The notes beneath the pieces were generated by a model that searched no databases, was not told the origin of the DNA, and saw only the letters and a list, made by a program, of their open reading frames with translations. Shown here piece by piece: positions 1 through 15,800 of a stretch of DNA of 64,000 bases. Source of the DNA: Pomacea canaliculata. Taxonomy: Eukaryota; Mollusca; Gastropoda; Architaenioglossa; Ampullariidae. A program made the translations under genes and the position numbers. Location of the stretch: assembly GCF_003073045.1 (NCBI RefSeq), contig NC_037599.1, positions 24,838,695-24,902,694 of the forward strand, given 5' to 3'. Each line of letters starts with the position of its first letter. Within the stretch, counting starts at the first letter, position 1.

Positions 1-699
1 AAAAAAATGTGGAAACACCTTAAGAATCGCTCTATTGAGTCCACATGGTTTGCACTTGCTGAAAGCACATGAAGTCCGGGTGGAAGTGGAACATTCCTCA
101 TATGTAATATTATCTATGCTTTATCCTGGCACCGAAAAGGGCAAATGTTTAATCTTCCAACTATTCCCATTCACTCATGTAAGTTCTTCAATGTACAACT
201 TTATGTGGCCAGAATATGTTTTTGATTTTATAAAGCAATTTAGTATGAACTGTAAACTTTATGTTACAGTGAAGTAATCACTCCTTAGTAGGAAAAAGCA
301 ATAAAGTTGAAAATAAAGTAAAGGCCAAGTAAGTAAACAGAGTATAGTAACATATGTCACAAATACATGTTATCATTAAAATTGTCGTACAATATTGTTC
401 AACTTTAGTTGTTATTAAATAAAATTAAATATAAGATTTTCAAACTAAATCCTTCATTTTTGGAAGTTTCTGACCATATTAATATAATCTCATTTTAGCT
501 GTTTTCTCTTCTTTGTTTATATGGCTGTGTGCATTCACACAGCCTTACACAACATGATGCATGATAGCATTAAATGATACGTTAGCATTATCATATATCA
601 GAATCATATATTTCTACACAGAGCAACAAAACTGTCAGTATACTACAATATGGCACAGATGTCAGATGAAAACAAGGAGAATAAAAACAAGAGGCCAAC
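1..699. other. AP3D1 intron 15 (left edge)
   Basis: AT-rich non-coding sequence at the window edge. I searched it for the next AP3D1 exon (expected to begin like LDLDAWINEP) and saw none. Confidence 0.6.
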
Positions 700-845
700 C
701 CTTCAGGGACAGGAACTTTACGCTGCGCCTTTGCAGCCACAGGATTAAGCTCCCCTGCATACAGCGCTGTCAATTCGTCACCAATGCTGACACCTTTCTC
801 ACGTATCTTGATGACATACTTGACTAGGGCCAGCATGCTGCATGC
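700..845 (-). CDS. AP3D1: AP3D1 exon 15 (residues 572-620), last exon in the window
   Basis: Reads ACSMLALVKYVIKIREKGVS and GELNPVAAKAQRKVPVPE, the end of the adaptin trunk before the acidic hinge. The acceptor is CCGCAG. The donor I chose (GTTGGC after GG of a glycine codon) is weak but keeps the expected PEGL. The next exon is not in positions 1-699. Confidence 0.88.
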
Positions 846-3800
846 CTGCGGCAGACCAACTGACAATTTACCAGCATTTTCTTCTAGGTATGACGTAAGT
901 TATTCTTGACAGGTAATAAATCAAAGGCTTAACGTACACAGTAACCTGATTCTATGAATGCTCACCCTCTCTTGCACTTCAAGGTCTCCACTCTGAACAA
1001 AGACTGGGAGCTTCTCCTGCAGTGTTGTGTGCACCTGAGCAATAGCATCATTGTTGTCTTCATCCTCCAGGCGCCGGAGGACCTTGCAGTACAACTTCAG
1101 CAGGTTGTGAACATAGATGCTTTGGATGTGGCCAGGCAATGTAGTCAGCTTGGGCCGCAGCATGGCCTCCAGGGTCTGCTGGGGCTCCTTCAGGTGCCTG
1201 CAGTACAGGTAAAGGATGAGCAAAGTGTGGGCAAGGTGGAGATACACACATCAGGCCATGCCTAAGCACACATGTTGACCGATCTGTTGAAGGAAATTTT
1301 CCCAAGAAGAAAAACCAAGGTATTCTGACTTTTTCTCTCATTAACAGATAACATTCAGTTCTGCCATTTGGATGCTATGTTCCTTTTACAGCGAATTATT
1401 CCTCACTGTTCTCACAAACCAACAAAAATGTTCCAGCAGTGCCTATTTCCAATCACTCTACAACCTAGCTTTCCCGACTCCTGACTAGTGTTTCAAAAAA
1501 TGCTATATACTTTTAGCAAGACTTACTCTGAAAATTCACCACAGATCCATGCAGCTGCATACAACACTTCACAAATCCCATTACGTTGTGAGTTGTTGGC
1601 TAGAAGATGGGAGTTCTCCAGAAGTATTGCCTGCAAAACACACCTCATGATGAAATGACAATGAAAGGTCCTTACCAAATGTCACACAACATCCACTTTA
1701 TAAAATGTCAACATCACATATGCACCATTTATAAGAGTTGTGTGTGTATGTGGGCGAAGCAAAAAGGGAAGTAATGAGTTCCAAAAAGAGTTGTCCATTA
1801 AGTAAAACTGATGACAGATGTTCTCCTACTCTTTACAGATTATTTTTAGGACTTTTTCAAAATTCATGCGATGAATTTCATGCATATTTATGTCAAGATT
1901 CTGTTCCCTCTGTGAGTTAAAATTAAATTTCACTCTGGCATGCATAGATAAATGAAAAATAGCAGTGTAAATGTCAAGACAAAAAGTAAGCAAAAAGGGA
2001 AGGCAAAATGAATGCTATCCATGGCCATTCCATTTGCTAACCATCTGAGAAACAGCAAAATGACGAATGGCCTGCACACGAATGGCTACATCCAACATCT
2101 GTGCTGCAATGAGAGCACCATGACGGGTGCCTTCCATGCGGGTCAGTTCTACTAAGATGCTGACATACCTTTAAAAAAAAAAACACATTCATGTAACATT
2201 CTAAAATAACATATAATAATGTTAAATGATAAAATAATTTCTCTGATCAGACAACCTGAAATTACCAGGTGACCAATGAGGAGCTTAGTGGCTACGACCG
2301 CTCTTTAACCAAACAAATTATTGCCCCTAGTCAGTGCTGTTAGTGGCCCTGGCCACCAAAAGCCCCCCCCCCCCCAAAAAATCCCCATGCTTCCGCCCTA
2401 GATAGATATAATAAGCCCTGCAAAAGAGAATTCTGTAGACTTTTCATCACCACCCCAGACTATGCAGATTCAGGGAAGGCTAAGAGAGCATTTGTGTAAT
2501 GTTGTCTGGTAAATATTGAAAAAAGAAAAATGTATGTTAAAAAATTTTTTTCAATAACTTTACCAGACAACCCAACTGCTAATACATACAGACCAAAACA
2601 AACCAAAAAAATAGTACAAAAATCTACTGACACAGAATCAAAAATAAAGGAACACATGAAGAAAACAAATTTTACACCAGTCACAATAAAAAAAATTAGG
2701 TGGTCATCCCACATGTGTAGCACACACATACATTAATTCACTGAAAAAGATTTAAATAACAACTCCTAGCTGCAAATGCATTTTTTTAAAACGTCAAATC
2801 TTAATCTCAACAGTCACTCACCATTCAAAGTTGGTCACAAACTGGTAATTGGACTGAGAACAGATCTGTACAATTTTGGAGAGAAGCTCATCACGATAGT
2901 GAGAGCCCTCAGCCTTGTCCATGTGCACCATCAGCTTCTTGACAATCTCCATGAGGTTCTTCTTAGTCACCATTCCATAGAGAAGGTCCAGGGCCCGTAG
3001 GCGGATAGACTCGTCCTTATCATCCAGACACTGCAGGATGAGGTCTTTGTGGGCCTGAACAGACTTTGGGTGCGTGGCCAGAATCCGAGACATTGCAAGC
3101 AGGCCTAAGTACTTCACTACAACAAACAAAACAGGAGCAAGTGTGCAGTCAATGTTTTAGGTCTATTTCCCAATTTCAGTGTTTTCATGAAGCTTCATGT
3201 GGCACAAGAGCTTTAAATGAATCTTTCACTGCACTACAACACATAAAAATAATCTTATGTGTGATGACTGGTCATAAATCTGTTGATAGCAATATGTTTG
3301 ATTTGTCAGACCTGACAACAGCTCTAGAAATCTTCAGATGCTACAAATGTCTGCACCTCTATTCCTGATTAGAATGTCACGATTTTAATCCAGACACGTC
3401 AACGATAAATATTTTTGTTAGAAAAGAAAACACACACTATGTACATAAGATGTTTCTAAGCCAGATAAGTGCAATGACTAAATGTTAAGATCACGATGAT
3501 CAGAGCAGGGGTGTGGTAGGTAGACAGTCCTATTAGGACTTTAAGGCCCTCCACCCCCACCCTGAGAATTTACTACTCACAGTTCTGGTCTGAATCTTCA
3601 ATGAGAATTCTTAGTTTCTGTACACAGAGCTGAAACCAACAATAACTCATAAACAAAATGATGACAGCACCAGCCAACACGAATCAAGGCTGCATGTAAC
3701 AGAATTATTAATGGAAGCATAAATGGAACTAGTTACTTGAAATTGTACAATGAATTGGGCTTTTATACACTAAAAGGCAGACTGATACTCTTTTTTCAAT

Positions 3801-6800
3801 TAGTAAATGGATTATGACAACTTTTACTATTTCTAGTCTTAGGAGATAATCTTTATCACCGCGATAGTTTAAATAAAAAAAAACAATATGCCCACAATAA
3901 GGACTGAAATTTATACCCAAAACAATGTGACTGAAACAACCTGCCACAAAACATTCAACATCAATTTCAAAGTTGTAAAGATACATTAGTATGTCCGACA
4001 GTAACATTCCTGCTGTTATATTGGTAATTATACTGACCAAATTTTACATTCTAGGCAATGTAATTACTCCTCATATTTATGGAGTCCCTTAAGTGAGTCA
4101 ACTGAACACATTTTTGTTAAAATTACAAGTTACTATTCATAAGGCTAAACTTCCTTCTCACTTAGATATCGACTTGTTATTCTTCGGTCAACCTGGGCTG
4201 ACAGAACTAAGCAGTTCATAACTTCATCAGACAGACTAAACACCTTCAGTGATCATGCATGTTTTATGTACATGGCTCCTTATGCTGTTGTTCTTGCCCT
4301 TTATGCTCAAGTATCTAACTTTTTATTTAGACTCTGATTTCATTGGGGGTTTTTTTTACTTTTATATGCATCCTGCATCATATTTGCTTTTCATTAGTTC
4401 TAACACCTGACCATGTACTGCCATGGTTATTTATTATTCTCTTAATTTATTTGTTAGTTAAGTATCTGCTTAAGAAAATTGTTCTTTTGGGGTGACCACG
4501 TACTATAAGCTCAAGCTTTTATTGAAATCTTCATTGCAAAATTAAAAAAAAAAAAAAACATGACAAAAGCATGCTTGAAAGAGCTTGCTATATTCTAGTT
4601 GGTTTTTTTTAATTCCTGCCTTTAGAATTTATGATGTAATTTATGCATTTTCCTTTACAAATTTCAGCATGCATTCTGTGGATTTTAAAACGAAAAATGT
4701 ATTATTATAAAAACTTTGTAATTAATTTCTGCTTCTTGGAGAGGACTGATTACATTCAATAAAACAAATCAAAATTGACGACTGACAAAGATAAAACCAA
4801 AAAAAGTGTTCATACATTTAGAACCTGTGAACCCCTGCATTAATATTATAATACTTAAAGCATTTAAGGACAAATGAAAGGAAGCTATCTTTTAACATCC
4901 TCAACTTCATAAAGGTTGTGTGAACCCTTTATATGGTCTGCTATCTATATCAACAACTTTGCAATAAATATTTAATCTTTGTGGTCTACCATAAGCCCAC
5001 TATTGTATGAACCATTATCTTTACTAACAACTTTGCCAAAAAATATTTAATCTTTGAGGTCTACTCCTTCAGAACTGTTTCCCTAATAAGCCTATGATGG
5101 CCATGTTCTAAAACAATTTGACTGACACTAATGGCAGCAAAAACGTGAGTAATGAGATTTTCGATCTACAAAAGACTGCCATGGCTATTATTTCTTTTAT
5201 TATGAAAAAATATCTCTCCTCAATCTATGGCAGCATCTATTTCTACTGTAACACTTGTATATTTAATAGTTTATACAATTATTTTGAAGCAAGCCTTTAA
5301 ACAGTGCAGTTATCTCCTGATGAAGACCCTATTTCCTATGACTAGTCACATCACAAATGTAGCCTTACTGAGTAGGCAATGTCTCTTAAACTCAACACGC
5401 ACATAATGAGCAGTTAGAATTTATATCAATGCACATCCATTACTCTAAAAAAAATATTAATTAAAAACCCACTGTATTTTTGTGACAGACACTAAAAAAA
5501 TCTTTGAGCTTAATTTCATGTTTGACTTGAACTAGTCTGTAAGATGTGTGATTCTAAACCAAGATTGGGAATCAAACTGAATTCCATAAATACACGGTGA
5601 AAAAAGAGGACAAATAAGCATAAGCTTTGTAAAAGAAAATTCTGCTTTCTGGTTCTCAAAGTATTTGATTACTTGTAAATGCTAGTGTGTGGCAAGTGCT
5701 GAGCAATTTTAGCAAGTATGATATACACCCACAAAAATACTTCAAAATAACAAAACAATGACCAAAACAATTTGTTCTGAAAATGAACAGTTCACAACCA
5801 CACCACCTGCTCACTACAATGTCTCAGTCTCACTTTTAGCAAAAGTGAGGTAAACAGTCCTGTAAAATTTTACAGTGTCTGCTAGCTAGCATGTGTTCAA
5901 AATCATCTTTTTCATAAATATATTTTGTAAACAGAACTTCTAGTTTAGTGTCACACTGAACAGAAAACTGTGCAAATACACTTGAACTATGAGTTACAAT
6001 GTCACAAGACAGCTTATCACCAAAACCTTTCCCCTTTCCCCACAAAATATCATCAGTACTAAGTATATTTCTTTGTTCCTATAAAAGTGTGTGTGAGAGA
6101 TAAGTTAAGGGGTAAGAAAGGTAGCTGGCAGAATATACTTTACAGACTTTAAATCTTTATCAAAATTTTTAGCTTAAAGTCATTAGATTTTTTTGCAAAA
6201 CTGTATCCACTGCTAGACACAACCTGACCAAACCAATACATAGCATACTGTCAACATTTTTTTAAAAATGTATAACACACTAACAAAATTATTTTTTTAG
6301 TAACAGTGCTATTAATACAAGCACCACAGGCTGTATAGTCATCTACAGGCATCACATGGTGAACATGTTTATTATTGGCCTTATAAATCACAAGCAAAAT
6401 TCATGTCATCAGTTTTTCAGTAGATGACTGCTAGCTTTCCTTCAATGGATAAGAGCACAAAACACAAGTGAAATATACAAAGATGGGAAGGGCTAACGGA
6501 ACAAAGCTTAACTGTACAACATATATCATGCACACAAAACCATGTAAACTTGCAATACTGCTGACGTTAGTTGCAGTGGTCAGTATATCAGAGCTGCCAT
6601 CTTTAATATCAACTGCTTCTAATAGCCTAGTGACACCTCTGTAACTAAATGTCTGTATATTCTATCAGCATTTGCCTTTAATGTTACTATGTTCACACCT
6701 TTATTTCCTTCAACTCAGCTGTGCATGAACTTAGTACAACTACCCCTTAATCCACCTTCTCTATTGAACAGAAAGACTAGAAAAGGTTAATAATTTTTTT

Positions 6801-9800
6801 TGAAAATTCATGCTCATTAAAATAAAATGTGTAACTGTCAAAGAAACCCACTGTATCCCAGTGACATCAGGAAAATTTGTAAGTGAAATAGTAAAAATGG
6901 AAGAAAGAGAAACAAATGCGAAACAGTCAAAAAGTAAAACTAAATGGAGGAAAATGATCATTCAAAGTGTACAACTCTTCCTTTTCAAATCCACGATGCC
7001 GAGATTCTTAAAGCGTTTACGTGTGTGTTCAAAATGCATCTATTTTGTAAATATATTTTGTAAACATAACCTCTATTTTTCTAAACTATTACTTATTTTA
7101 ATCTACATTTTCTAATTGCCTGGCTTTTCTAATATCAAAAACATCTATTTTTCAACAATCTTTTTGTTTCTGTTCAGGTATTGCTAAACACTAGGTAAGC
7201 ATACTGACATAGTAATTGTCATACTATTGCACTGTTCACAGATTTCATCTCTCACCTCTTGATCCAATGACTTCATAAAGTACCTCTAAACCACAAAAGT
7301 ATTTCATGCAAACTAATTTTATACAACTGAGCACCAAAAAAGTTATAGCAAGACAAAGCAATAATCAATGCAAAGCTTTGCAATTAGGTGTCACAGATAT
7401 TTAACATGCTATTATGCACAAAAATCAGAAAACACCATACTAAAATACGTTCAGTTTGAAAGTGTTAGCAGTGCACTAGAATGTTGAATGTCACTAATTC
7501 ATTTGTACATGAAACATGCATCACAAATTTTGAAAAAGAATGGAGCCTGTCTGTGCCTGAGGGGTATAAATAGTGGTGTGGTTACTAAATATGTTGTTGC
7601 AGGAACCAGAAAGCAGGACATTCAAATCTGGCTTCATAAATTACTTACTAAAAATACAATGGGTACCAAAAAAGAATAACAATTAAAAAGCTAATATATT
7701 TAAGACAGAAAAAGGTTCTTACAAATCCTCTATCATATTTAAGACTGCATAGCTCTTGCAATAAGACTCTTCTATAATTAAAATTTTTAAATAAAAGCCA
7801 GCAAAAACTATTTAATACTTATTTTACATTTCAGGAAATGTTGAGAACCAAAAAACCTACAGTACTCACTGTACAGAATAAATCATATCTGCTAGAGAAT
7901 GGAATCAGAACTACTGAGCAATTATTATGATCTGAGCAACTAGCTGATTATTGGTGCAGTACTTGGTATTTCATTATTAAGCTGCTAATACAGGAGTTAC
8001 TGTGCAGATGTTTTTCAATTTATCAGAAACATGCACAGTGAAAAATCTCATGCAAACCTCAGTAAAATGCAGGTCTATCAATGTCAGACTTTTATTTTTA
8101 TCTACTGTTAAGGGCAATCTGCTTTAATCTGCTGATACTGTGCTTAGTAAGGTTTTCTATTGTTAGCAAAAGTAAAAGCCCATGAAATATGAGGTTAAGC
8201 ATGTTAAATGCCTTGCGCACAGGTTGTGTTTTTATATTATATTATTTATAACCAACAGTTAACCCTTCAAACACACTATTTTCTTCAGGATTACTATAAC
8301 CTGCAAGTCTGCATCAAAATCTATTCTGCCATGCCAAGAAGAAAAAAAACATTTTTTTTTTGTCCAGAACTGTAAAAGAGAAATCAAAAGATGCTGCCTA
8401 AATGTTTACAGAAGCATGAGAATGCACCTTGCCAAAAGTTGTTATGCCACTAATGTAAGATATCAACAGCATCCAAATACATTTTTGTAGAAAGAAATTA
8501 AAGAAGTCATGTTTAATATAGGATACATGAAACATTACAGAATACAGAATATATTAAGCACTACTACAACTGGTCAAGTTAAGTATATTGTAAATGGAAA
8601 TGTAAGCGAATTGTGTTAAAGCTGAGCTTTAAAGAATAAAATTATTTCACTTTCAAAGCACCTCTTAAAAAGTGTAGCAAAATGCTGGTTTTGAAATGAC
8701 TATTCTGAGCTCTACACAACCCAATTTTTAACCCAATCTTTATTAAACCCCTCCTATTCTTGAGATACATGCTTACAAATATGAAATAAAGAGGTCAAAA
8801 CCCTGATGACTTTAATATATATAGATATGTTTACATTATATTTAGGATAGGTGTATCCTTCTCAGGACTATGATAAACCTTACTACTATCCTTTTGATGT
8901 CATGTTTCCATGGCTGTGGCATGTTTGTATAATTCTCTTTTGTCTGCTTGAGATTTCTCTTGTCATGTCCTTATTGTTTGCTTATATGTTTAGTCTGAGT
9001 GTGCTTGAAGCATTTGGAACCTGTATTTAGATGTTTTTTTGTTTTTACTTGTGTAAAATGTATTGATATATAAAAAGTGTACCATATGAAATGTTATACA
9101 AATCTGCCTTATTATTATCATTATCCATAACATTTTGAATCCAGATGTTTGTTATCTTTATATTACTGTTAGGAGGCTTTGTATCATGAACACAGAAGAG
9201 GCGGTGTGGGAGAGTATTCATGTAACTGTGGGAAATAGTTTTTTTGCTTGGAGCATCTTATCTTCCTAAACAGAAGCAATAAACTGAACCCAGAAAAACA
9301 AAAAAAAAATCAAATACAAACAAGAACCATCTAGCAAGCCCTTTTGATCTTCCCAAAACAGAAGCATTAAACTGAACCCAATATTATAAGAAAACAAATA
9401 AACACAAATACCCTTCACCAATATCCCTCAATACCACTTGTATACATATCTAGAGGCAACCTGTCACCATGGGTAAATGCTACAAGACAAAGGGAGGTAA
9501 GCACGCAGGCGTTGTACCTGTATAGAGGCGGAGTGGTTGGGAATGCCTGAAGATATAGAAACGAGTACTGTAAGTGAGAGGAAAAAAAAAAAAGAACATC
9601 TGGCGTCAGCAACAATAACTGGTCGAAAGGCAATGGCAATAAGACAATGAATGTTACAATCCCGGAATATAGCTAATCTGAAACAGTCAGCAGTATCAAC
9701 ATTTACAACATACTAGTAATAAACTAAATATAAAAATAAGCATCACACTGCTTATTAACAACATTAATACATAGAAAATTTAAGCAATGTCTAAATTTTT

Positions 9801-12800
9801 TCATTAATTTCAATAAAACTCAACCCTCCTATAAAAAAATTTCAAAATGTCATTTTTTTCTGGGCTTTTTTTTTTTTTTTGTCTTTAAGTTAAATAAAGA
9901 TGTAGTAACCTGAACATGTCTCTTAAATGACAATTTGCTGTGTGCTTTACAAAATGAGAGTAAATGTTGTATGACATTACCTGCTATAACTGTGTTGATG
10001 CACTCATAAAGAAGTGACATGGCCGAGGTACTGAAAATCCAACACATGGTTATCAGTTTCAGAGTAGCATCAGGCAAAATTATTATCTCTTGGTGCTAAT
10101 AAAAAACAGAACTAAGATATCTTTTCAATAAATGCACCCAAATAAGATCCCATGTAAACATGCCACTACATAGGAAGAAGTGGAACAAAAACAAACAAAA
10201 AAATGCCCATTTTTCAATCAGTAATTTGCTTCTTTTTTCCCTAATAATCAGACTGCTTAAGAAAAATAAGACCACAAACCTAGTGTAAGTCTGTAAAAAT
10301 GTAAGTCACAGTAAGCATTTATGCTCGTGTGCAGGCATTCATGTGGTTTACTGTAAGAAGACATGTTCACACACATACCAGCAGCGGCCAATACAAACAG
10401 AGGAGGGACCACAAATACGCACCTATGAATCAGATTGGTGAGAGGCTCAATCAACTTCTTTCCTAGCCTGGGTTCAAGAGGTGTTAATGCACCAAACTGA
10501 AAGGGATTAAAACAATTCAGTCACTACTTACAGCAATCTTTATTTTAATGAAGCAAATTTGCATCAGCACATCACTAATTGGTTGTAACGCATGGATAAA
10601 ACGACTGAATCTGGTTAGCACCTACGCACACAACCACAAAAGCGTGTATGTAGTACGTATGTTGTGTATAACAATGCTGGTTTCACACCTGAATAAGACC
10701 AAAAAATTTTATGAAGCTGTGAGAGAATGTATAGTACCTATCTCATTTCCCAGCCTTTATGATGACAGATAAAACTGCTTTATCACATATACTAAGCAAA
10801 ACTTTTCTTCCGTTTCACCCACACACCATCCTGATGTCATCACATATACCATATGACTAATCACATAACATGACATCACCATAATCACAAGATTGCAAGA
10901 GACCAACCAGCTTGATGATCTTGATGAGGACCCAGTTGTTTGTGGAAGTGGTCATCAGTTTGAAAAACAGTGGTGCTAGAGACAGGTAGTTCTTTGGGTT
11001 TTTGCGCGCCAACTCACAGATGACATTAACAGCAGCTGACTGCACACCTGGATCAGGATCTTCCAGCTTTTCTTTCAAGCGAGGAAATGCTGGCCTTAGT
11101 GCTTCAGGAAATTGTAAAAACACTTTATACAGAATCAGCACTGCCTTCTTTCGCAAGTATGGTTTGGAAGATGTCATCTGAAATATATCAATATTATAAA
11201 TCAAAACATAAGTAACAAAACTGTTGCAGAAATGTATTCCAGCATATACTAAATACATGGAAATTTGTTCTGCCACTTTCTCCAAAGATAACTAATGTGA
11301 CTGAAAACTGAGGGGTGGTGTTTTATGTGGAGCCAGCAACTAAGGGTATAAAACGGCAAAGCAGCCCTGTAAACATATGCATGCAGATCGGGAAGGAAAA
11401 ATAATAATGATAAACATTTTATAGCAATAAAAGCTTATATTATGAAGGATGTTACAATCAGTGCGGAAACAAGAAAAAAAAACTTTTCAAAAAAACTCAC
11501 CGCTTGAGAACAAATAACTACAACAGATGCTTAAAAACTTATCAAGGCCATGGTTTATTCCTAGTCTTACCAGTGTCATGATGTCATTAGCAAGATCGCG
11601 GGCCAGGTCAGTTGTGATGAAACAAGCTAAGCCCACTCAAAGACACGCCTGCATCATACATGTTGACACTGCTCATATCCTGCAAGCAAAGGCAACAGCA
11701 ATGATGACAGAAACTACAATGAGATACTTCTTCATCTTGCAAACACTTGATGCTGTGCAGCACTATCATGGTAACAAGCATCTGCATACAAGCACTGAAT
11801 GGCTATCCTTAGAGTCACAAAATATACATATACAACAATGTGAGCATATCTCAAAGCATGGTACATGCATACAAATGAAACTTTAATAAAAGAATACACG
11901 TGATCACTACCAACATAATACATATTTCATCAAGGAGTTTTGTTACATTTAGTTAACGTCAACTCAAGTTCAAACAGAAAAAAATGAAATTAAGATTTCT
12001 TTCAAATAATGTCAGCTCAGGAAAATGGGGTTCATTTTCAACAAATGATTTTTTTTTTTTATAGGAACAGAATGATACTGAGTGCAATCTCTTTTTTAGA
12101 GAAAGGAGTAGGAACATCAACCCCACCAGCAGCATGGGCTTTTTAAACTTTTATATTTAAGCCTACAATGACATACACACACAAAATTTAAATACACAAC
12201 TCATATCCAGTCGCATGCAATAATGTTATGTTATTCAACGCAAGTCCTTCATAAAAGCATTGCAAAAAATATTCAAAAACAAATTTCAACAAAAAATAAT
12301 GCATACTTAAGGCTACTCCATAACAATATATAATACATAACAAAAATATTTTGGTGAAAAAAGCAAAACAGAATATAAGCACAAGGCTGAGTTTTTATCA
12401 GCCATATGTTCTAAAACTGAAGTATAATCCAGGGTGATCTTCACCAGACCACATTTTGACCGTGAGGATTATCTTCATCAGATCAGAGTTAAAAAGCCTG
12501 TCACTGCAGAACACAATCCCCACACCATACCTAATGACTTATGAATGCACTACAGGAAACACATGGTTTACAATATAAATGAAGTTATTCAAGGCACTCT
12601 TGTTTCAAGATTTTTTTTTTTTATTGGGGGGGGGGGTTAGATAGTAAATGTTTTTCTAAAACTGGTGCTGGTTCACTAATAAAGATGACCTACTTAAAAA
12701 AAAAACACAGTACTTGTTTTAATTACAAACTTGCTTGGAAAAACACAAGAACAAAAAAAAACCCCAAAAAACTGCATGTTTGCTTTTTGCTTGGCATGTT

Positions 12801-15800
12801 TTAGAAGCAAGATTAATTTCAACCGTACTGTCTCTGCTCATGTTTCTGATTTTCATTTTGGGATATGCTGCATGTCGCTGTTTAATAGTCTAGTGTGAAA
12901 AAAATTCGCTTAACATTTCACTGAATGTATTTCAAGTTTAATCAAATTTTATGCCATCTCACTCTACCTTTCCCCAAACTATCCTTGAACATGACTATAC
13001 ATAAATTATCTTTGCTACAAGCAAATAACACTGCATGCCAAACAGCATGCATTTACTGCATGCAGTTACACAATGCACATTTGCCAGCATAAACTTTTGG
13101 AAGGGTTCATGCACTGATATCCTCAAAATGATGTTAAAATTGCATTTCAATTTTTAAGTTTCACAATCCAAAATAACATAGTACTCATGGCTAGCATCTG
13201 TTGCAGTCCTGTGCTCCTCGAGGAGTAACAAGGAATAAGCTAAACTATAAACCATGGCTATCATCAAGTCTTGTAACTGACTGCTATTAAACCCAAAATT
13301 TTGAATATGCAAGTAATAAATTTTACTAGTACATATTTTAGCCTGTTTTGCTTCTTGTAATCTGACCTAGGATTTGGAACATAATGGATCATAATAATAT
13401 GGTTTCTCTTTTTAATAGGAGGGAGCATTTAATACCAACATGATAATTTTAATGTTTAATGCAAGACAGGAAAGGAGCAGACAATTGTCACTTCTTGAAA
13501 AGCAGTTTAAGGGGCAAAGAAAGTAACAGAACATTAGAACTGTTTCTCTTTCTATAAAATGTTTTCTTAATTCCAGCCTTGGATTGCTGCTTGCCCACAT
13601 GCATTACCAAAAAGAAAATTCAAAGAACCAGCAGTCATAACTTTTTGAACACAATTACAATTGAGAAAGACCTATTGCAACTACATTAGTGCCATCTGAT
13701 AATAATAACCAAAAAAAAATCATAAAATAATGGACTAATATAAAAAAGCAGGAACAGAGGAATATGAAGCTACTAAATAGAAATGTTTATCCAATATTCA
13801 GCACCCAAAGATCTTTACATAAATCAGATTAAGAACTCTTTATCAGGAAAGGCCCAGTATAAAAAGGCTTATGTAATTATCAAGAATGAAGAACTGACTA
13901 TAAACTGTTAACCATGTTCATGCAAGGTAGGGTGTCATTCCATAACTTTGCAGCCCATATAACAAACTATGCATCCCACATACATCTATACCACAGAGGG
14001 ATAAACTGACTTACTGAAGCCACGAGCTCCTTGACACAGAGAAACACAAAACTTCATCACAATCCCTCCCACACACATACAAGCACCAGATGCAGCAAAC
14101 ACTTCAGGTGTGCATGTCCTATTTGTATATCCGCATGTCTGTGCATATGCACGTTTGCTTGTGCACATGCTTAATGCAAAAGATAATCACTAAAATTGTT
14201 TGCAAAAGTATCTTTCCCGCAGATGAAATATAAATTATTCATGCATAAGGGTGCCAACACTGATAAAAATAACAGCAGCTGTTTTAAAAACAAATTCCAT
14301 ACAACTTATGAAAAACTAGCTTAACTAAAGAATACACCAATCCTAAATTTGATTTCCTAAAATTCATTGCTTCAAATACTATCAAAAATAACCAGGCATT
14401 TTACAGTTTATCAGTGGCCAGCATAAATGTACATTTAACAATCAAGGCTCAGACTAGTTCTTAAAACAGGGGAACTACAACCTCAATGTGTCTGTGGGTA
14501 TGCCTTAGATGTGCATTAGGACTTCAAATTAGCAATCACATTTATTCTTCAGGATATTTATCTATATATATCTTTAGAAAAAAAATTGCAGATGTAACAG
14601 ATACAGGGAAAACTTCCTTTCTCCATACCCATGTTCAAGGTAATGGAAAACACAATTTTTTGGATGCTGAGAGTGCCAAAAAGAAGTGAACTCTGTTCCA
14701 TCTAGTGGATTTTACTTATTGCCAAAATGGTTTAAGATCTAGAGCCAAGGTCAATTTTTTTATACAGTTTTTACTTAAATTGTAATGGATAAAAGTTTAT
14801 ACTTATAACTTTTCAAATAAATTGTTATCTACATGGGGGCTAATTTTTCCAAAGTATTTTTATGGGTGTAAATTTAAATGTGTAATAGTTTTAATAAATG
14901 ATGAAATGACTGGAAATAAAACAGACAGCTCAGTTTGTTGCAAGAAACAGCAATGCACTGATACATGACCATTTTGTACTGTTCCAAAATTATTCTATAT
15001 TATACAACGTTTAAAATTTTGTTACAATTACTCTGATCAACTGCTAATTATCACTTAAAAATAAAATGAGATAAGGAAGAAATGGAACATGTTTAATTAA
15101 ATTACATTTGACAAACTTACAAATAAGTAAACACTCTCTACTTCACAAAACTGAATCTTTAGCAACATGATTTGGTTTATCAGATTTGAACTTCCGGCTT
15201 TATCCTTTCAAACTTTTACAGGAAAATAAGAAGTGGATGATGTTGTATGTAAAGGTTTACCGATTCAATTAAGGTTTGGTAACCAATGCAATACTGTGAC
15301 AAATTGTGTGTCACAATAAAAGCTTTAAAGTTTCTTAAGACAGTACAGAACACTTTGATGCAAGGTACACATATTGTACAATGCTACAAGGAAGACCAGC
15401 CAAGCTGTTACCTGAAGGATATACACCAGCTGCTGTGAAATAGTGTCAGATTAGAAGTGTGCCAGGCACATATGTGATTGTAAATATTCCTTTTCACGCT
15501 CAAATAGGATTCTTTAGCGAACATTTTTACACATAGAAAACAGCTGCTACTGCCGCTAATAAATTTGGACACATGCCACTGGCCATCACCTACACAGTTC
15601 CAACACGCACAAGATCTGACAGTCAAAATATTTCAGATGTTATTAGTCAGCAGAGTTACAATGGTTACTTTTTAAATTTTACCAGCACCTCCTGTTATCA
15701 GCTAAACGGACTTTTGGTTTTTCTCTGCATAAAGGCAGTCATGACTACTATGATTTATCCCAAAAGATGTTCCACCAAAATAAGGTTGCAGATGTGTTCA

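Noticed and set aside
954..1265. Plus-strand frame opposite AP3D1 exon 14
   Set aside because: Shadow of the conserved exon on the other strand.
11527..11886. 119-codon plus-strand frame over AP3D1 exon 5
   Set aside because: It is the opposite-strand shadow of a real AP3D1 exon.
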